Positions 59,371 to 64,000 of a stretch of DNA of 64,000 bases are shown piece by piece. Location: the NCBI GenBank assembly GCA_014529385.2, contig CM043958.1, positions 141,338,234 through 141,402,233 on the forward strand, in the 5' to 3' direction. Position numbers and translations under genes: made by a program. A model generated the notes under the pieces. That model saw only the letters and a list, made by a program, of their open reading frames with translations. It ran no database searches and was not told the origin of the DNA. Each line of letters starts with the position of its first letter. The first letter of the stretch is position 1. Origin of the DNA: Adiantum capillus-veneris. Taxonomy: Eukaryota; Streptophyta; Polypodiopsida; Polypodiales; Pteridaceae.

Positions 59371-60458
59371 GTGTGAGGTCCCCACCCCGCCGTATCCAAC
59401 GACAGATCTGATGGTGAACCTAGTGGCCACTAGATCTATAGTGGAAGCAAACAAAGTGGTTCAGGGTTCAACTAGCGGATGATCTCTCATAACAAAGTGA
59501 GTCGAGTTCGAGCCTACTAGCAATGAGATCTATCTCCACCTCGCAGGGGAAGCGTACTTATCCTATCTAGCGATCCTAAGACCCACCTTCCAAGAGGAGA
59601 GAAACCTTGAGTGCCTTTTTCCCCATGTTTCAGAGGCACGTACACTTGAGACTTCGCCGCTCTAGGGGCAATGAGTACTACTAGTGTCGATTTTAACTCT
59701 ATGGGGACAGAGAGTTCCCGACCAATCGGGACCACCCTTCTCATAGGTCTTGGCAACCTGAGCCAAGCCCCCACTTTTCGACCCCACACTCACACTTCCT
59801 TGTGTGTCCTAATTACTATCACAATAATTGTTCAACATAAATATTTCTTGATTAGATTCCGAATCACGATGCTCGTTAAGACAACCCTTCAACCAGTATT
59901 GCAAAGCGGCACCAAGACAGTATTCTAGTAAAAATTCTACTCAAACTTATTCATTAAAATCCCAATGTTCTGGAGGAACAACATCCCCCCTCCAGCGAGA
60001 GTTTACTCCTCCCGTGGTCGCCTAGCTGCCCATACAACTAGGTATGTCCACCGCATAGAAAGTACGACATGGACACTCCCACCGCATAGGAAGCAAGACG
60101 TGGGTTCCCACCGCATAAAAAGCAAGTCGTGGGTATCCACCGCATAGAAAGCAAGTCATGGATTCAAGAGCCCTTAACAAGGAACTCTGCCCCCTGTGAT
60201 CAGTAGGGGGGTCAGGACTAATTCAACATTGGAAATAGAATGAACACGTCGAGCTAAATTTTCCCTAGCAGACATTCTTTCCTATTGCAAACAGTATATC
60301 CATCAATCATTTCTTTCCTACCTTAGACTTAAGTGTACAATGAATTCAAATGCCGAGATTTCCGTCGGAATTCTCCAACATGTTTGGGGTTATGTTCTTT
60401 CCTAGCTAAACGCGTGCAATGTTTAATTAAACAACTTGAATAAAATTGTGACCTACCT
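59371..60458. other. noncoding stretch with a minisatellite
   Basis: No rRNA, tRNA or known element was recognised. It holds the tandem repeat at 60048-60165. It may be intron or leader sequence between the two minus-strand coding pieces around it. Confidence 0.4.
60048..60165. repeat. 29-31-bp minisatellite, four units
   Basis: CCACCGCATAGAAAGCAAG-type units start at 60048, 60079, 60108 and 60137, each ending in GTCGTGG-like words. Confidence 0.92.
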
Positions 60459-60599
60459 CTTCCATTTCTTCGTCAATGGCCCGTGAGATGGCCGATATTT
60501 GCTCGTCCATGGGAGCTTTTCCCTTTCCGTTCACATAGCTCGTTCCCGCCTCGCGGTCGTGGGTACCACCGAAGCGAGTTCTCTTAACCGGGGCCATTT
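60459..60599 (-). pseudogene. short coding exon candidate upstream of the unknown relic
   Basis: The minus-strand ATG at 60597-60599 opens MAPVKRTRFGGTHDREAGTS, followed by YVNGKGKAPMDEQISAISRA and IDEEMEEVG, ending in AAGAG|GTAGGTCA, a good splice-donor context. Codon usage and composition differ from the AT-rich surroundings. The orientation fits a first exon or N-terminal piece of the relic at 55780-59370, but no acceptor was fixed and the link is inference. Confidence 0.4.
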
Positions 60600-60609
60600 T
60601 ACTCACTAC

Positions 60610-62150
60610 TGTAAATGATAAACTTAAAGAAAAGAGCTAAAATCTGAGAGTATCATAACAAACCAATTGGCAGATTAGCATCATTAATGAATCCTCCTTA
60701 TGCAAGAGATTAGATTTTTCCTTCGAGACCTAGCAATTTTATGGGTAATTCTTTACTTGACCTATGGGAACTGTCTCTAAAGTTAATCACTTGGCTTAGA
60801 TGATTAAGAAATTCAAAATTTTACTAATTGATTTACAAGAGAGATGAAGTAAGCAAGCTCAATCACTTTCCTAGTGCAATTTGAAGATGCAGAATTACCG
60901 CAAGCATGTGTGATAGAAAATTCTCTTCTTATTGGCCTAATGACGGTTTAATTTTAGCCTTAATCACATCTTAATGTGAGAGAATTTTTTGAATCTAATT
61001 AATTACATTACTATTGAATGGTAAAAGGGTGAATTTCATCAAATCTACATTATTACCGGCTGACAATTTATTAACTATGCTGCCTAGAGAGAGAAGTCTC
61101 TCTTATTCATGTATTAATCATTGATTAAAAATGATGAATGGCTACATAAATTAACTAATTGAATGATGACTATGTAATGGAGTATGGCTATGTAAACTTA
61201 GAGAGCAGCTATTGGGAATTATAGCTAGAATTAAGCATAGTAGACGAAGAATATGGGAGAATAATGATGAGAATTAAGAAGAGCCGTAATTAAACCATAA
61301 TTATCGTGATTAGGGACTGAGAATCCTCTGATTTTTCTGATCCAATGAATCCTCAAGATGAGAATTTCGGCAGCACCTCCCTCCTTGCTTCTCCTTCAAA
61401 AACTGTGTGTGTACTGGCAGCACCTCCCCAAGGTGTGTGTAGGTGTGTGTGTACTGGGTGTGTGTGTGAGCATGTATGTGTGTGTGTGTGTGTGAGCACA
61501 CCTTTAAATAGGCCTCCTCAAGCTGAAAATCGATTTGGGTTGCTATTTGCATATGGGAGCCTCTCTAGTTAAGCATGGCAAGACCAGTTGCCTACCCACC
61601 AAGTGTCCAGTTGGCTTGGTTAACTGACTCTCACACTTAGTAGCAAGCTTTGAAACACTCCCAAGACTCCCACAAGGCAAGAGGGCACCCCCTAGCTGCT
61701 AAAGCTGAGCTGGAGTGGGTTGGAACATGTTCCCACACAGCCTCGGGCCCCCGGTGCCTCCCCGGACAATTTTGGGAAAAATTGCTTTTAGGCTAAAACG
61801 GGTCATACGAGTAGGATTTTGATGCCGAAAATTGCTATAGAAAGCTCTAACTAAGGCGTACTGGCCCGAGTACCTGCCATATTTAGAAGCCCCCGTCCGA
61901 AAAATGCATTTTTTCAAATTTGGGGTAGGGGTGCAGTTTTTCAAGACGGTCAAAACTGGACGGGTCGGGTGACCAAAAACTTACTATTTTTGGAATTTTT
62001 TAACAAAAATTATTTTAATTCATATTTCGAAGCTTTAAAACATTCTAAACATCATGGCACTGGCAGAATTCGGAAAACTGCTAAAAATAGTAACTTTTTC
62101 CATTATGTTTATTTGAAGGTACAATGGTGCTCTTTTTGATCGGGGTCAGA
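60610..62150. other. AT-rich noncoding stretch with a (GT)n patch
   Basis: No gene is supported. 61425-61495 is GT-rich with short GTGTGT runs. 61700-62000 has words such as CGGTCAAAACTGGACGGGTC, of the kind seen in plant LTRs, but no element ends were found. Confidence 0.5.
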
Positions 62151-62159
62151 GACCTTACA

Positions 62160-62690
62160 TTTTGAAAGCAAAAGCAATGGCATCAAGAGTTGCTTTGAAT
62201 GTTACACCATTGACAATAGCATTGCCATCCTCGTCACTAAAAGAATAAAGAACTTGCTTATTACGACTGTGTCAAAATCTATCCTTGTAGCTTGTACAAA
62301 TATAGATCCCAAAGATGCAGCAACGCTTCAGCTTGCTCAGTAAACACATACCTTTGTATCTTGCTGTGAGGGATAAGTGGTAGAGAAGATTTAAGAGAGG
62401 TGATAATTGCCGAAGCTTCATCTATGGTATCCTGCATCTTCTCCAACATTTTCCTTCTACCCATACACTGTGAAGACGGTAAGTCTGTTGAGGAAGAAGA
62501 CTTACTTGGATAGTCAAAAGCCGTATCCAGGTGTGTTGGGTAGGACAGACAGTAATCGACAGACTCTTTGGATGAGGAAGTTTGTGGTTATAGTGAAGAA
62601 GCCTCAGAGCTTGGCGATGGCGAGTGTATAACAGCATGTAGGCATCGTGTAGGCATCGTGCAGGAGATTTGTGAGGAAGAATGCCTACTC
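62160..62690 (-). pseudogene. unknown coding relic interrupted by an LTR insertion
   Basis: Minus-strand pieces read as protein: SKESVDYCLSYPTHLDTAFD, YPSKSSSSTDLPSSQCMGRR, KMLEKMQDTIDEASAIITSL and YVFTEQAEALLHLWDLYLYK (62279-62630). After a stop and frame change comes YSFSDEDGNAIVNGVTFKAT (about 62165-62250). I recognise no family. Its upstream end is cut at 62696 by the LTR, so the insertion may have broken it. Confidence 0.4.
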
Positions 62691-62695
62691 GTCTT

Positions 62696-64000
62696 TGTAA
62701 CATTTAATGGCCTAATAACTTATGTGTAGCGGAAATTAGCATGAACATAGTGGGAATTTCATTAGAATAGATTCCTAATGAGAATTACAAGAGTGCTTGG
62801 GTGGAGAGAGCAACAAAAAGCATAACACCTAGTTAGATAGCATCAACAATACTTTCAAAAGAGAGAGAAATTAAGCTATTGACAACAGTTGAGGACCGGA
62901 TTTGCATGGAGCCGGTCCCCCCTTGAAAAGGCTTTGTATTATGATTTCTCCCATTAAGAGAGACATTGTACAATACAATTCTTTGTGTTCCTTCGAGACT
63001 AGCTAGTGCAATGAAGATGGAAGCTTCATGCACTAAGCAAAACACTTAATCAAACACAACTTGAATTATCCCCGTTCTCAGACCCAAGACCTCACACACC
63101 TTCGAAGATGGTGAGAGCTAGCAAGGTATGAGAGTAGATTGAGAGGAAGAAGGAGTATCTTACGAGAAAGATGTACATCTTCTCACATAATCACTCATAT
63201 TAGCATAGCTTAGCTTAGTAACTAGCTTGGTAGAGAAGATGAGCATGCATTGAAGCTTGGCTCTTGGTTGGATTTGCATCCATATGCCAAGAGAGTGTTG
63301 ATGTAGGCTTCTATCTCACAAGCTTGGAGTAGGTGATGAGCTCTCCATTAAAGCTTGGGAGGAGATAGAGTATTCTTTCTTCACACATGAGCTTGTGTGA
63401 GTGTGTGTGTGATAATGCCCTGCAAAAATCAGCCCCCTCTCTCTCTTGGGCGAGCCCTTGTTGCTAATTTGGTCTGGCTTTTGCCTCATTGGCCCTCCCC
63501 AAGTCAAGCCAATGGGTGTTAAGCAGCATAAGTGATAGCCTTCTGACATGTTTCTCCCTTTCCCCTTTTGTGAGAGCTTTAAGTAATTAAATAATTAAAC
63601 TAAACTCTCATTGGACCCCTTTGCCTCCTGGCCAATAGGAATCAGGCAAGCCATGGGGCTCCTGAATGCTCATTGGACCCCTTGGGAGACTACCCAATAG
63701 TCTTCTAGGAGACTTCATTCTCATTGGTTTCTTTTATTAAATGTTTTTAAATTAATTAAACTAGATTCACTCTAGCTTAATTCTCATCGGTCCACTTCAA
63801 GGGTCATCCAATAGAAATTGGGCACACCTTGTGGGCATCTGGCCTAGGGAGCTGACATGTGTCCCTCATTCCCTTTGTGTAAAGGGAGCCTGTGTGTGTG
63901 TGTGTGTGTGTGTGTGGCTTTCTCTCTCATCCCCTACCTTTAGGGCTCGCCCCCTCCCATGTAGGGATGTGCAAAGACTTTTAGGGCACACACAAAGCAT
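62696..64000 (-). mobile_element. third chromovirus LTR, running off the window
   Basis: Starts TGTAACATTTAATGGCCTAA at 62696 and follows both other LTRs, carrying both segments that are deleted singly in them (63005-63560 and 63795-64000). No primer site lies left of it, so 62696 is the outer end of a 3' LTR. The element body lies beyond the right edge on the minus strand. The preceding bases GTCTT would be the target duplication. A (GT)n run is at 63893-63915. Confidence 0.85.

Noticed and set aside
59371-59900. Possible ribosomal RNA fragment
   Set aside because: The GC-rich words look structured, but no conserved rRNA blocks could be recognised.

Overview
The window is nuclear DNA of a land plant with a large, repeat-rich genome. 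A fern, lycophyte or other non-flowering lineage is my best guess; the species cannot be read from the sequence. The evidence is nested and broken LTR retrotransposons of the Ty3/gypsy and Ty1/copia superfamilies, including a chromovirus. There is also a LINE, a Helitron helicase relic, a plant-type ribosomal protein S18 retropseudogene, iMet-type primer-binding sites, and very many (GA)n/(CT)n tracts. No intact single-copy host gene was found. Nearly every coding signal is a degenerate transposon gene with stops and frameshifts.

Layout. 1-2955: 5' part (gag start and leader) of gypsy family A on the minus strand, cut by the window edge. 2956-8134: a second minus-strand gypsy relic (gag, RT/RNase H, iMet primer site, 404-bp LTR), interrupted by the 3' end of a plus-strand LTR element. 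8135-12470: repeats, microsatellites, and gag and integrase scraps. 12470-14455: Helitron helicase relic. 14540-15730: relic of an uncharacterised transposase-like protein. 15830-16340: satellite. 16546-18680: relic with an FCP1-like HAD phosphatase domain. 19789-22079: Ty1/copia pol. 22084-23075: partly tandem copy of a microsatellite-bearing block also found in family A. 24430-25518: relic with W-V/I-P-K repeats. 26050-26263: fold-back element with (GA)n/(CT)n ends. 26268-30900: a nearly full-length LINE with only a few disabling changes.

30684-36935 is a direct tandem duplication of a 3.1-3.2 kb unit. Each copy holds an RPS18 retropseudogene split by a 289-bp Tourist-like MITE, hairpins and long (GA)n tracts. 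38333-44145: second family A gypsy copy (gag to protease). 44150-44880: satellite built on a palindromic ATGCTAGCTAGCAT-type motif. 45100-47190: second FCP1-like relic. 47555-55507: a structurally complete chromovirus with both LTRs, a primer site and a near-matching target duplication. 55780-60600: a long minus-strand coding relic of unknown nature. 62160-62690: another unknown minus-strand relic, interrupted at 62696 by a third chromovirus LTR that runs off the window.

There is no operon-like cooperation between genes here. The window records layered insertion, tandem duplication and decay. The least explained structures are the palindromic modules bounded by GA/CT microsatellites, the two FCP1-like relics, the transposase-like relic at 14.5-15.7 kb and the unknown coding relic at 55.8-60.6 kb.
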